39,589 nucleotides of DNA from Pseudomonadota bacterium (lineage in GTDB: Bacteria; Pseudomonadota; Gammaproteobacteria; Berkiellales; Berkiellaceae), in contig JAFECR010000003.1 in assembly GCA_018242045.1 (NCBI GenBank), positions 1 to 39,589 of the forward strand, read 5' to 3'. The translations under genes and the position numbers were made by a program. Each line of letters starts with the position of its first letter. Position 1 is the stretch's first letter. This document shows, piece after piece, positions 15,246 to 23,402 of this stretch. The notes beneath the pieces were generated by a model that did not search any database, was not told the origin of the DNA, and saw nothing but the letters and a program-made list of their open reading frames with translations.

Positions 15246-17099
15246 ATGATTGAATCATCTTGGGAACAAATGAAAAAGAAGGAAGACATTTACGCCACTC
15301 CTGAAGAATGGCAAGCCGCTAAAAGTGTCATGCGCGATCTTTTGGCCTCAGGTAAAAAACCTCCTTTTAAAATTCCTAAAAACAAAGACCAGGGATTATC
15401 CCATTCATTTTTAGTAGGAATAGATGAAAATGAACAACCCATTATCGGTGTAGTTGCACGCTATAAAACGGCTGACAATGAACTATTTTCTGAGGGGATC
15501 ATTGGTCATGGTGAATTTGGCGTATGTAAACTCGTCAAATGGGAAGACAATCAATACAATGCTTTTAAAGTAGAACCTAACAATCCTGATGCTGCTGAAA
15601 TAGCAATTATGAATAAACTGGGATTAATCCGCTTTGCATTTAAAAGAACCTTTGAAGAAAGAACATCTGATAAACTATTGAGTAGTGGTGATTCTCCAAA
15701 AACAAGATGGATAAAAGATAAGCCTATCGAAGAAAAAAAATATAAAGTCATAAATTATATTGAGGGAATCAATCTCAAAAATTTTCTTAGTACGGCTCCA
15801 ACACCTTCCATTAACGATAGCTATCAAATGATTAAATCATTAACCAAATCATTAGAAAAAATACATGCAAAAAATATCATCCATAATGACATACATGATG
15901 AAAATGTCTTGGTTGGAATTGATAATCGAGTTTATTTTGTTGATTATGGTAGATCATGTGACTTAAGTAATCTTCCCCAAAAAATATCAGGAGAAGATGC
16001 AATTATAGATATTGTCAACCGCTATATGCCCCGCGTAGATGTCTGGGCACCTGAAGTGATGAAATTCCATAATTTCTTTGAGCAAAGTGTTAACCAATTA
16101 CATACAAAACAAGAATATGATGACTTATTTAACGAAGAGTATGAATTGCCGTTAACAAAATCGTCAGACATATACTCACTTGGCCTGCTCATAGAAAAAT
16201 TATGCCCGCTTCAGCTAAAAAATGATCTGAACAATCCCCTTATGAAACTCGTCAAACAAATGAAAAATATTGATCCCAGCAAACGACCTAACGCTGGAGA
16301 GGTTTTCAAAAAATTAAAATCAAAAGAGATTAAATCATTTATCCGTGAAGCAAAAATAAAAGATGACGAAGTAAAGAAACAACGACAACGCGCTCAAGTA
16401 CCGCCTGTTGCAGCGACTGTTGGTGCAGCCAAGCCATCAACGCAGGCTAATCGTTATTCAACTATGGTTGGGACTTCTCCACTTGAAAACCATTCAGCTA
16501 GCGATTATGCCAATCCATTAAATATAAAAAGACCAATGAATTTCAGCGATACTGAAACATCTGAGCAACAGTCACATGATATAGAGTTCAGTGAAGACGA
16601 ACAATCTGCCATGGAAGAACCCAAAGAGATCGAATTTAGTGAAAATGAACCAGAAGAAACCAAAGAGATCGAATTTAGCGAAAATGAACCAGAAGAAACC
16701 AAAGAGATCGAATTTAGCGAAAATGAACCAGAAGAACAACATATGCCAGAAATCGAGTTCAGTGAGAATGAACCAGAACAAAGTGAAGGTGAGAAAAATG
16801 AAAAATATGCTCTGTCAAATGAGGAACGTTCAGATCCTGACGCAGAGTTACAATGGAATGCAGATGGATCGTCAGAGCAATCCTCTAGCGATGAAGATCT
16901 CATTCAAGAATATACAGATATTACGAATGAATCATCTGAAACATCAAGTACTGATAGTGAACCTGACGAAAAAGAAAGACGGCCAAATCCTTTTTCTCCA
17001 CGATATCAACAGTACAATGCTCAACAGTACAATGAAAAAACCTCGAGATCAGACGAAGAAAAGGTTCAATCACCAACTAAGCGCAAAAAAATGGATTGA
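15246..17099 (+). CDS. Eukaryote-like protein kinase with acidic repeat tail and basic C-terminus
   Basis: Residues about 80-365 form a complete kinase fold: glycine loop GHGEFG (87-92), ATP lysine K108 (AFKVE), catalytic loop HNDIHDEN (D215, N220; HND instead of HRD), metal motif VDYG (D233; DYG instead of DFG), APE (268-270), SDIYSLG (D308) and RP (347-348). An active Ser/Thr kinase is plausible. Residues 430-575 are very acidic, with three exact 13-residue repeats and two looser ones around EIEFSENEPEE. The protein ends in SPTKRKKMD, a classical monopartite NLS pattern. GAGGAT precedes the ATG. No signal peptide. A host-directed effector is likely but unproven. Confidence 0.85.
   Translation: MIESSWEQMKKKEDIYATPEEWQAAKSVMRDLLASGKKPPFKIPKNKDQGLSHSFLVGIDENEQPIIGVVARYKTADNELFSEGIIGHGEFGVCKLVKWEDNQYNAFKVEPNNPDAAEIAIMNKLGLIRFAFKRTFEERTSDKLLSSGDSPKTRWIKDKPIEEKKYKVINYIEGINLKNFLSTAPTPSINDSYQMIKSLTKSLEKIHAKNIIHNDIHDENVLVGIDNRVYFVDYGRSCDLSNLPQKISGEDAIIDIVNRYMPRVDVWAPEVMKFHNFFEQSVNQLHTKQEYDDLFNEEYELPLTKSSDIYSLGLLIEKLCPLQLKNDLNNPLMKLVKQMKNIDPSKRPNAGEVFKKLKSKEIKSFIREAKIKDDEVKKQRQRAQVPPVAATVGAAKPSTQANRYSTMVGTSPLENHSASDYANPLNIKRPMNFSDTETSEQQSHDIEFSEDEQSAMEEPKEIEFSENEPEETKEIEFSENEPEETKEIEFSENEPEEQHMPEIEFSENEPEQSEGEKNEKYALSNEERSDPDAELQWNADGSSEQSSSDEDLIQEYTDITNESSETSSTDSEPDEKERRPNPFSPRYQQYNAQQYNEKTSRSDEEKVQSPTKRKKMD
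16622..16738 (+). repeat. Three tandem 39-bp repeats in the kinase tail
   Basis: Copies start at 16622, 16661 and 16700 with only one or two differences. Each encodes 13 residues (KEIEFSENEPEET type). Partial, diverged copies flank them (16580-16600 and 16747-16780). The near identity suggests recent expansion by slippage or unequal crossing over. Confidence 0.9.
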
Positions 17100-17103
17100 A
17101 GCA

Positions 17104-17122
17104 GCAAGCTCATTAAACTTGC
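17104..17122 (+). terminator. Weak hairpin after the kinase gene
   Basis: A short stem gcaag/cttgc (17104-17108 with 17118-17122) lies just past the kinase stop and is followed by atccttt. It corresponds in position to the stronger gcaagg-type hairpins after the LRR genes. Confidence 0.35.
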
Positions 17123-17128
17123 ATCCTT

Positions 17129-17240
17129 TATCGCTTTGATTTGACCATTTAGGCTGCTTATAGTAGCCAAAGTAAAACCGAGTAAAAACAACCAGTCAGA
17201 ATCAGCGGAACCACCCTCTAAACGTCAAAGATTAAATTAA
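17129..17240 (+). pseudogene. Collapsed cassette: LRR-gene leader joined to LRR-gene 3' end
   Basis: Bases 17129-17172 match the leaders of the two LRR genes (tttgatttgacc-attta-ggctgcttatagtagcc type). Directly after, the frame reads SKNNQSESAEPPSKRQRLN and stops at 17240. That corresponds to the last residues of the LRR proteins (QSVSVSEERPAKRQRLN and QAESEERPAKRQRLN). The whole F-box/LRR body is missing. A hairpin follows, as after the intact copies. It is best read as a third paralogue lost by an internal deletion. Confidence 0.75.
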
Positions 17241-17247
17241 GGGATGA

Positions 17248-17271
17248 GGCAAGGCCTTTATAGGGCTTGCC
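17248..17271 (+). terminator. Hairpin after the collapsed cassette
   Basis: ggcaaggcc (17248-17256) pairs with gggcttgcc (17263-17271) with one mismatch and a 6-base loop. No T-run follows. It is the equivalent of the hairpins at 18755 and 19973. Confidence 0.45.
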
Positions 17272-17301
17272 CACGTATTTCTTGGATCCGTTGCGCTTGC
17301 G

Positions 17302-17409
17302 CAATCACTCTTGTGTGTCCCTTATTATTACAATCACTCTTGCGTGTCCCTTATTATTACCCTTATTACAATCACTCTTGCGTGTCCCTTATTATTACCC
17401 TTTATTATT
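17302..17409. repeat. Short tandem repeat array in intergenic DNA
   Basis: Three head-to-tail copies of caatcactcttg-gtgtcccttattatta occur at 17302-17330 (29 bp), 17331-17368 (38 bp) and 17369-17409 (about 40 bp). The later copies add a ccctta(t)tatta extension. There are no spacers, so it is not CRISPR. A plus frame over it is open but low complexity. It lies between the collapsed cassette and the first intact LRR gene. Confidence 0.8.
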
Positions 17410-17445
17410 GCCTGCCCTTTGTTACTGCCCTGTATTCTCATTTGG

Positions 17446-17484
17446 TCGTTTTGATTTGACCGTTTAGCCGGTTTCAGTAGCCGA
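17446..17484 (+). promoter_or_regulatory. Repeated leader element of LRR gene 1
   Basis: The segment gtcgttttgatttgaccgtttagcc... is conserved at 17129-17172, 17446-17484 and 18803-18845. Each time it lies 55-100 bp before an LRR gene start or its remnant. Conservation outside the coding region points to a shared promoter/leader copied with the gene. Confidence 0.5.
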
Positions 17485-17546
17485 GCATATATTCATGTGT
17501 TAACTTTCGCGCAAGTTCATTAACTAACTTTCAAAAGGTATTAAAC

Positions 17547-18746
17547 ATGAAACGTTCACATCGAAATGCATTTTCACGCACCGTTCTGGGCATTTATAAC
17601 GCAATCAATAATGCTATGAATTTGATTACAACACAGCCACAAGCGCTAATAACCGCATCTGCACAACAAGATCAATCCTTAGCAATTGTTCCATATCAAC
17701 CACAACCGTCTTCTGAAAAACATAGCTTTAGCAATTTGCCATTTGAAGTAATCTCTTACATTTTGCAACAAAGACCTATATTTGATAGTTTTCGGGCACG
17801 AGCAGTTAACAAAACCTTTCTTCGAGCTTGGCAACATGCAGCACAAGCCCAGCTATTTACCTTAAATCCTGCAATTCAACATTTACACATGGATGATGGA
17901 GTTAAAATCTTGCAAGACAAACAACAAAAAGAAGTAGATTATTTAACTGCAAAGGAAGAAGTTATTCTTAATAACAACCGTGATAACCCCAAGCTAAAAA
18001 AGGCTTTTGCCAAACTAGCCGATTTAAAAGGAAACCAAAGTTTAATAGCCTATCATGCCAGAGAAGTGGCGATAAATACCATCAATGAAGTGAATATTAG
18101 AAACCAGATATATCAATCTGACCGCGAGCTAGATTGTAGCCGTTACTACTTAACCAGAATTCCAGAAAGTGTTTTAAAAGACGAAGAACTTAAGCCGTTT
18201 TGGACACAATTAACTAAATTAAATATTAGCTACAACCAAATCAGCGTTTTGCCTGATGCCATTGGACAATTGACGGGACTTCGAGAATTTAATGCTAGCT
18301 ATAACCAACTCACTGCTTTACCAACTACTATTGAACAATTGACTGGGCTTGAAAAGCTTTATGTTCGCAAAAACGCGCTCACTGCTTTACCAAATACCAT
18401 CGGAAAATTGGGTGCGTTAACCTTGCTCAATGCTAACGACAACCAGATCGCTTTTTTGCCTGAGAGCATTGGACAATTGAGTGCACTTGAACGGTTTTAT
18501 ATTCACAACAACAAGCTCGCCGTTTTACCCAATTCCATTATAGAATGTACTGAACTGCAAAGTCTTACTGTAACAGAAAACTATTTACGCGATTTACCTA
18601 CTGGCCTGAATGAAGGGATCCTTCGCCATGGTTTCTTAGGAAAAGTAAATAAAATCGGTTGCTTAGCTTCTCAAAAAGCAAAACCTATTGAAGACAATCA
18701 GGCAGAATCGGAGGAACGACCTGCTAAACGTCAAAGATTAAATTAA
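17547..18746 (+). CDS. F-box-like / leucine-rich-repeat protein 1 (candidate effector)
   Basis: The 399-residue protein has four parts. Residues 1-55 are an N-terminal module ending SLAIVPYQPQP. Residues 60-97 are F-box-like (FSNLPFEVISYILQQ, then RARAVNKTFLRAWQ), matching the LPxExxxxIL...xxVxKxxxxxW pattern. Residues 115-200 are helical. Residues 222-350 hold about six 23-residue LRRs of the L-x-x-L-x-x-x-x-N-x-[LI]-x-x-LP type. It ends RPAKRQRLN, an NLS-like peptide. AAAGG precedes the ATG. F-box plus LRR is the layout of eukaryotic SCF substrate receptors, so recruitment of host ubiquitin ligase is a reasonable hypothesis. It is a paralogue of the gene at 18902. Confidence 0.85.
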   Translation: MKRSHRNAFSRTVLGIYNAINNAMNLITTQPQALITASAQQDQSLAIVPYQPQPSSEKHSFSNLPFEVISYILQQRPIFDSFRARAVNKTFLRAWQHAAQAQLFTLNPAIQHLHMDDGVKILQDKQQKEVDYLTAKEEVILNNNRDNPKLKKAFAKLADLKGNQSLIAYHAREVAINTINEVNIRNQIYQSDRELDCSRYYLTRIPESVLKDEELKPFWTQLTKLNISYNQISVLPDAIGQLTGLREFNASYNQLTALPTTIEQLTGLEKLYVRKNALTALPNTIGKLGALTLLNANDNQIAFLPESIGQLSALERFYIHNNKLAVLPNSIIECTELQSLTVTENYLRDLPTGLNEGILRHGFLGKVNKIGCLASQKAKPIEDNQAESEERPAKRQRLN

Positions 18747-18754
18747 AAAATGGC

Positions 18755-18775
18755 GCAAGGTCTTAAAGGCCTTGC
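18755..18775 (+). terminator. Hairpin after LRR gene 1
   Basis: gcaaggtc (18755-18762) pairs with ggccttgc (18768-18775), seven Watson-Crick pairs plus one G-T. There is only a weak pyrimidine tail, so termination may be partial. Confidence 0.45.
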
Positions 18776-18802
18776 CTGCTTCCCTAGAGGCATTTTCATT
18801 TT

Positions 18803-18845
18803 ATCGTTTTAATTTAACCGTTCAGCCGCTTTTAGTGGCCAAGCG
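18803..18845 (+). promoter_or_regulatory. Repeated leader element of LRR gene 2
   Basis: atcgttttaatttaaccgttcagccgcttttagtggccaag is the third copy of the leader seen at 17129 and 17446, and it precedes the second LRR gene by about 57 bp. It differs at several positions, so the duplication is not very recent. Confidence 0.5.
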
Positions 18846-18901
18846 TGTATATAGGTGTTAGTTTCCAATTTTACAACTTACTCTATATAAGAGTATTAAT
18901 A

Positions 18902-19963
18902 ATGAAACATTCACCAACAACACAGCCCCAAGCAGATCCCGCGCTAAAAGATCAATCCTCGACAGCCATTGTTCTATATCAACCACAGCCGTTTTCAGAA
19001 AAATATCGTTTTAGTAGCTTGCCATTTGAGTTAATCTCTCACATTTTTCAGCAAATGCCTTTGTTTGAGAATCGTTGGTTGCGAACGGTGAGTAAAACCT
19101 TTTTTACTGCATGGGAACATGCAGCACAATGGCAGCCCTTTAAATTAACACCTGCTATTCAACCTTTAAGCTTAGATGATGGCTTTAAAAGCTTGCAAAA
19201 AAAACAAGAAAAAGAAATAGCCTATTTAACTAAACATAAGGCAAATATTCTTTATAACAACAATCACAATCCCAAACTAAAAAAGGCTTTTGCCAAACTA
19301 GTCGATTTAAAAGGAAACCAAAGCTTATTAACCTATCATGCCAAAGAAGAGACTATAAATAACATCAATGAACTTATTATTAGAAATAGTATACGCAAAG
19401 CTAAATGCGCGCTGGATTGTAGCGATTCTTGCTTAACCCGAATTCCAAAAAGTGTTTTAAAAGACAAAGAACTTAGCATTTTTTGGCGACAATTAATTAA
19501 ATTAAATATTAGCAACAACCGAATCAGCGTTTTGCATGATGCCATTGGACAATTGACTGCACTTGAAGAATTTGATGCGAACAATAACCAACTCTGTGCT
19601 TTACCAAATACCATTGGGCAATTGAGTGCGTTAACCTTGCTTAATGCTAACGATAACCAGATTGCGTTTTTGCCTGACACCATTGGACAATGTATTGCAC
19701 TTAAAGGGCTTTTTCTTCACAGCAATAAGCTCGCTGCTTTGCCAAATGCCATTATACAATGTGCAGCACTTGAGGTTCTTGATGTAATGCAAAACTATTT
19801 ACGCAATTTACCTATTGGCTTGAAAGAGGAAATCCTTTACGATTTCTCGGAAAAAACAAATAAAAACGCTTGCTTAGCTGCTCCAAAAGAAACGCCAAGC
19901 GAAGTCAACCAGTCAGTATCAGTATCAGAGGAACGGCCTGCTAAACGTCAAAGATTAAATTAA
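18902..19963 (+). CDS. F-box-like / leucine-rich-repeat protein 2 (candidate effector)
   Basis: ATG 18902 is chosen because the product then begins MKHSPTTQPQA, aligning with TTQPQA at residue 28 of the first LRR protein; the in-frame extension to 18845 is leader sequence. It has 353 residues. It keeps the AIVLYQPQP linker, an F-box-like segment (FSSLPFELISHIFQQ...TVSKTFFTAW), a helical middle and four to five LRRs (LNISNNRISVL; LTLLNANDNQIAFLP). The C-terminus is identical, RPAKRQRLN. Relative to protein 1 it lacks the first ~25 residues and one LRR. Function is inferred only from architecture. Confidence 0.85.
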   Translation: MKHSPTTQPQADPALKDQSSTAIVLYQPQPFSEKYRFSSLPFELISHIFQQMPLFENRWLRTVSKTFFTAWEHAAQWQPFKLTPAIQPLSLDDGFKSLQKKQEKEIAYLTKHKANILYNNNHNPKLKKAFAKLVDLKGNQSLLTYHAKEETINNINELIIRNSIRKAKCALDCSDSCLTRIPKSVLKDKELSIFWRQLIKLNISNNRISVLHDAIGQLTALEEFDANNNQLCALPNTIGQLSALTLLNANDNQIAFLPDTIGQCIALKGLFLHSNKLAALPNAIIQCAALEVLDVMQNYLRNLPIGLKEEILYDFSEKTNKNACLAAPKETPSEVNQSVSVSEERPAKRQRLN

Positions 19964-19972
19964 GCAACTGAA

Positions 19973-20025
19973 GCAAGGCTTTGCTCCAGCCATACCCAGT
20001 AGGAACGGCTGGAGCAAAGCCTTGC
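19973..20025 (+). terminator. Strong intrinsic terminator after LRR gene 2
   Basis: Two exact 19-bp complementary arms (19973-19991 and 20007-20025) enclose a 15-base loop and are followed by tctttt on the plus strand. The converging clpB gene ends within 10 bp, so it may also insulate clpB. Confidence 0.8.
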
Positions 20026-20033
20026 TCTTTTAA

Positions 20034-22595
20034 TTAACGCGCAAATGCTAACTTATCATTCTCGACAACGACATGAATGGTATCTCCAGGCACAAATTCA
20101 CCACGCAATAACGCTTCCGATAAACTATTTTCTAGCTCTTGTCTTAAAGCCCGTCTTAATGGCCTTGCCCCATAGACAGGATCAAACCCGACTTGCGCCA
20201 GCTTATCTAAAGCTTCAACTGAAATTTCAAGTTGCAATCCATGATCACGTAATCGCTGTTGCAATTCCTTAATTTGAATTTCAGCAATGGCACGAATATT
20301 ATTTTTATCCAAGGCATGAAAGACAACGGTTTCATCGATCCGGTTAATAAATTCTGGTCTGAAATAATCATTTAACATGCCCATCACGGCTTGTTTCATT
20401 TCATTGTATGGCTTACCAGTCATTTCTTGGATCCGCTGTGCACCAATGTTGGAAGTCATGACAATAATACAATTTCTAAAATCGACTGTGCGACCATGAC
20501 TGTCAGTTAAACGTCCTTCATCCATCAATTGCAGTAAAATATTAAACACATCATGATGGGCTTTTTCAATTTCATCTAATAGCACAATACTATACGGACG
20601 TCTGCGCACACTTTCGGTTAAATAGCCACCTTCCTCAAATCCAATATAGCCAGGTGGAGCGCCAATTAAACGCGCAACAGCGTGTTTTTCCATAAACTCA
20701 GACATATCAATGCGGATCATCGCCGCAGAAGTATCAAATAAAAATTCAGCCAAGGCCTTACAAAGTGCGGTTTTGCCCACGCCAGTTGGGCCCAGGAATA
20801 AAAAGCTGCCAACAGGCTTATTCGGATCAGCAAGGCCGGCGCGCGATCTTCGAATGGCATTGGCTACCACTTTAAGCGCTGTTTCCTGACCAACCACCTT
20901 TTCTGCTAGGACCTCTTCCATTTTTAAAAGCTTTTCTTTTTCGCCTTCTAACATCTTACTAACGGGGATCCCCGTCCATTTAGCTACAACCTCAGCAATT
21001 TCATCTTCACCAACTTTATTACGAATGAGCGTCATGCTTTTTGTTTCAGCTTCAGAGGCATTCAATAATTGCTTTTCAAGCTCTGGGATCTTGCCATATT
21101 GAAGCTCAGACATTCTTGCTAAATCACCAGCACGTCTTGCTGCCTCAAAGGCACTGCGGGCGCGCTCCAATTCTTCTTTGATATGTTGAGCCCCATGCAA
21201 GGTTGCTTTTTCTGCTTTCCATACTTCTTCCAAATCTGCGTATTCTTTTTCAATTTTCTCAATTTCTTTTTCAAGCTTCTCTAAACGTTGCTTGGATAAA
21301 GGATCTTTTTCTTTTTTAAGTGCTTCATGCTCAATTTTGTATTGAATTAAACGTCGTTCTAAAATATCCAAAGGTTCTGGTTTAGAATCAATCGCCATGC
21401 GAATGCGACTTGCGGCTTCATCTATCAAATCGATTGCTTTATCTGGCAACATTCTATCGGTAATATAGCGGTGAGATAAATTTGCTGCTGCCACAATGGC
21501 AGGATCGGTAATTTCAACGCCATGATGAATTTCATAACGTTCCTTCAAACCACGTAATATCGCAATGGTGTCTTCAACAGACGGTTCATCCACCAGCACT
21601 TTTTGAAAACGTCTTTCTAACGCAGCATCCTTTTCAATATATTGACGATATTCATCTAAGGTGGTCGCCCCCACACAATGCAACTCTCCTCTTGCCAGCG
21701 CAGGTTTTAACATATTTCCTGCATCCATCGCGCCTTCTGCTTTTCCTGCACCCACCATGGTATGAATTTCATCTATAAATAAAATGATCTCACCTTCTTG
21801 CTTTGACAGATCTCTTAATACTGCTTTAAGACGCTCTTCAAATTCGCCACGAAACTTCGCGCCTGCGATTAAAGCACCAAAATCTAAAGCCAGCACCCGC
21901 TTACCTTTTAACCCTTCTGGCACTTCATCATTCACAATACGCTGCGCCAGCCCTTCTACAATGGCGGTTTTTCCCACGCCTGGTTCACCGATGAGCACAG
22001 GGTTATTTTTCGTACGCCTTTGTAACACTTGAATGGTGCGCCTAATTTCCTCATCGCGCCCAACAACAGGATCGAGTTTGCCTTGTTCAGCCCTTGCCGT
22101 TAAATCCGTGGTATATTTTTCCAAGGCCTGGCGCGTCTCTTCAGCATTTTCTTCAGTTACGGGTTCGCCACCGGTGATTTTGTTAATGGCTTCCTGAACT
22201 TTCTTTTTATTGGCATTGGCATTTTTTAAGGCTTTTGCTGCCACACCATCATCATCCAGCAAAGCCAGAATAAATAATTCACTTGAAATAAATTTATCTT
22301 TTCTATCTTGCGCTAATTTATCTGTCACATTTAACAAACGAATTAAATTATCCGAAGGACGAATATCGCCAGTCATACGACCGAGTTGCGGCAAACGATC
22401 GATTGCTTCAGTCAAACTAGAACGTAGTTGCGGCAAATTAACACCAGCAAATTTTAATAAGGGTCTAACCGTGCCCCCTTCTTGATCTAACATGGCCAAC
22501 AATAAATGTTCTGGTTCAATGGTAGAACCTTGACGACCTAACGCCATCGATTGTGCTTGCAAAAGCGCTTCTTGAAACTTACTGGTGTTTTGCAT
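20034..22595 (-). CDS. clpB: ATP-dependent disaggregase ClpB
   Basis: This hexameric AAA+ chaperone rescues aggregated proteins with DnaK. The 853-residue protein has the Clp N domain (1-145), the first AAA+ module with Walker [10 protein letters not shown] and pore loop, the coiled-coil middle domain (about 405-525, [20 protein letters not shown]) and the second module with GPTGVGKTA. The C-terminal domain contains [19 protein letters not shown]. No P-element or ClpP loop is evident, as expected of ClpB. Length matches the family (about 857). It is preceded by a heat-shock-type promoter and lies downstream of rluD-pgeF. Confidence 0.97.
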   Translation of the reverse strand: MQNTSKFQEALLQAQSMALGRQGSTIEPEHLLLAMLDQEGGTVRPLLKFAGVNLPQLRSSLTEAIDRLPQLGRMTGDIRPSDNLIRLLNVTDKLAQDRKDKFISSELFILALLDDDGVAAKALKNANANKKKVQEAINKITGGEPVTEENAEETRQALEKYTTDLTARAEQGKLDPVVGRDEEIRRTIQVLQRRTKNNPVLIGEPGVGKTAIVEGLAQRIVNDEVPEGLKGKRVLALDFGALIAGAKFRGEFEERLKAVLRDLSKQEGEIILFIDEIHTMVGAGKAEGAMDAGNMLKPALARGELHCVGATTLDEYRQYIEKDAALERRFQKVLVDEPSVEDTIAILRGLKERYEIHHGVEITDPAIVAAANLSHRYITDRMLPDKAIDLIDEAASRIRMAIDSKPEPLDILERRLIQYKIEHEALKKEKDPLSKQRLEKLEKEIEKIEKEYADLEEVWKAEKATLHGAQHIKEELERARSAFEAARRAGDLARMSELQYGKIPELEKQLLNASEAETKSMTLIRNKVGEDEIAEVVAKWTGIPVSKMLEGEKEKLLKMEEVLAEKVVGQETALKVVANAIRRSRAGLADPNKPVGSFLFLGPTGVGKTALCKALAEFLFDTSAAMIRIDMSEFMEKHAVARLIGAPPGYIGFEEGGYLTESVRRRPYSIVLLDEIEKAHHDVFNILLQLMDEGRLTDSHGRTVDFRNCIIVMTSNIGAQRIQEMTGKPYNEMKQAVMGMLNDYFRPEFINRIDETVVFHALDKNNIRAIAEIQIKELQQRLRDHGLQLEISVEALDKLAQVGFDPVYGARPLRRALRQELENSLSEALLRGEFVPGDTIHVVVENDKLAFAR

Positions 22596-22665
22596 GAATT
22601 TCTTCCTTTTACGTTAACACTTCCCAGTTTAAATTCTGGAGTCTATAGCTTGCGATATATCCCTA

Positions 22666-22694
22666 TAGATGGGGGCAGGATATAAATTTTAAAG
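22666..22694 (-). promoter_or_regulatory. Sigma-32 type heat-shock promoter of clpB
   Basis: On the minus strand CTTTAAA (22688-22694), a 13-bp spacer and CCCCATCTA (22666-22674) match the RpoH consensus CTTGAAA-N13-CCCCATNTA with one mismatch. The -35 overlaps the last codons of pgeF. The start of clpB is about 70 bp downstream, with AAAGGAAGAA as ribosome site. E. coli clpB is also driven by sigma-32. Confidence 0.8.
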
Positions 22695-23402
22695 TGCAAG
22701 CCAAATCAGGGTTGCCATACGCCCTGTATCTTTATGGCGCCGATAGGAATAAAAGCGCGCTGAATCCGTGTAGGTACATAAATCACCACCAAAGATGGCG
22801 GTTACTCCATTATCTTGTAAACGATATTTAGCTAATCGACAGAGATCTGCCATCCATTTACCCGAATTTTCAGTGGGTTTAAAAGCATAGGCGGCTTTCA
22901 TATCGTGGTTTAAGAAGGCCTGGCGTACATCCTCGCCCACTTCATAACAGTGAGCCCCCACAGCAGGCCCCAGCCAGGCTAAAATATCGCCGTTGGCTTT
23001 TAAACGAATAGCTTTCAATGTATTTTCAATAATGCCTTGGGCTAAACCACGCCACCCACAATGAACCGCCGCAACCAAGGTTCCCCCTGTGTCACAAAGT
23101 AATAGCGGCAAACAGTCTGCAGTTAAGATGGTGCAAGCAACGCCTGTCAGTTGGGTATAAGCCCCATCGGCTTCTTGCAACATGTGTTCTGGCGATTTTA
23201 TTTCAATCACCGTTGTGCCATGGGTTTGGGTTAGCCAAGCAGGTTCATACATTAAATTTAATGTTTGAGTAATTTTTCTTCGATTTTGTATCACTTGCTG
23301 TGGATTATCATTCACATGTAAAGCAAGATTGCCTTCTAAACGCGTAGTGGTAATAGCTCTTACCCACGTTGGGGCTGGCCAGTTAGGTTGGATCCCGCTC
23401 AC
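22689..23402 (-). CDS. pgeF: Peptidoglycan editing factor / purine nucleoside phosphorylase (YfiH family)
   Basis: YfiH/PgeF proteins (the multicopper polyphenol oxidase/laccase domain family) have been described as purine nucleoside phosphorylases and as factors preventing misincorporation in peptidoglycan precursors. The zinc-site residues are all present: H61 (THGTTVIE), C97 (TADCLPLLL) and H114 (AVHCGWRG). LGPAVGAHCYEVGEDV and FYSYRRHKDTGRMATLIWL complete the family pattern. The 237 residues are full length. The start overlaps the 3' end of rluD by 20 bp, the usual rluD-pgeF-clpB order. Confidence 0.93.
   Translation of the reverse strand: MSGIQPNWPAPTWVRAITTTRLEGNLALHVNDNPQQVIQNRRKITQTLNLMYEPAWLTQTHGTTVIEIKSPEHMLQEADGAYTQLTGVACTILTADCLPLLLCDTGGTLVAAVHCGWRGLAQGIIENTLKAIRLKANGDILAWLGPAVGAHCYEVGEDVRQAFLNHDMKAAYAFKPTENSGKWMADLCRLAKYRLQDNGVTAIFGGDLCTYTDSARFYSYRRHKDTGRMATLIWLAL

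Noticed and set aside
16505..16903. Ser/Phe/Leu-rich repeat frames on the minus strand
   Set aside because: Mirror image of the acidic repeat codons in the kinase tail.
17302..17409. Possible CRISPR array
   Set aside because: Copies are directly adjacent with no spacers and no cas genes are nearby.
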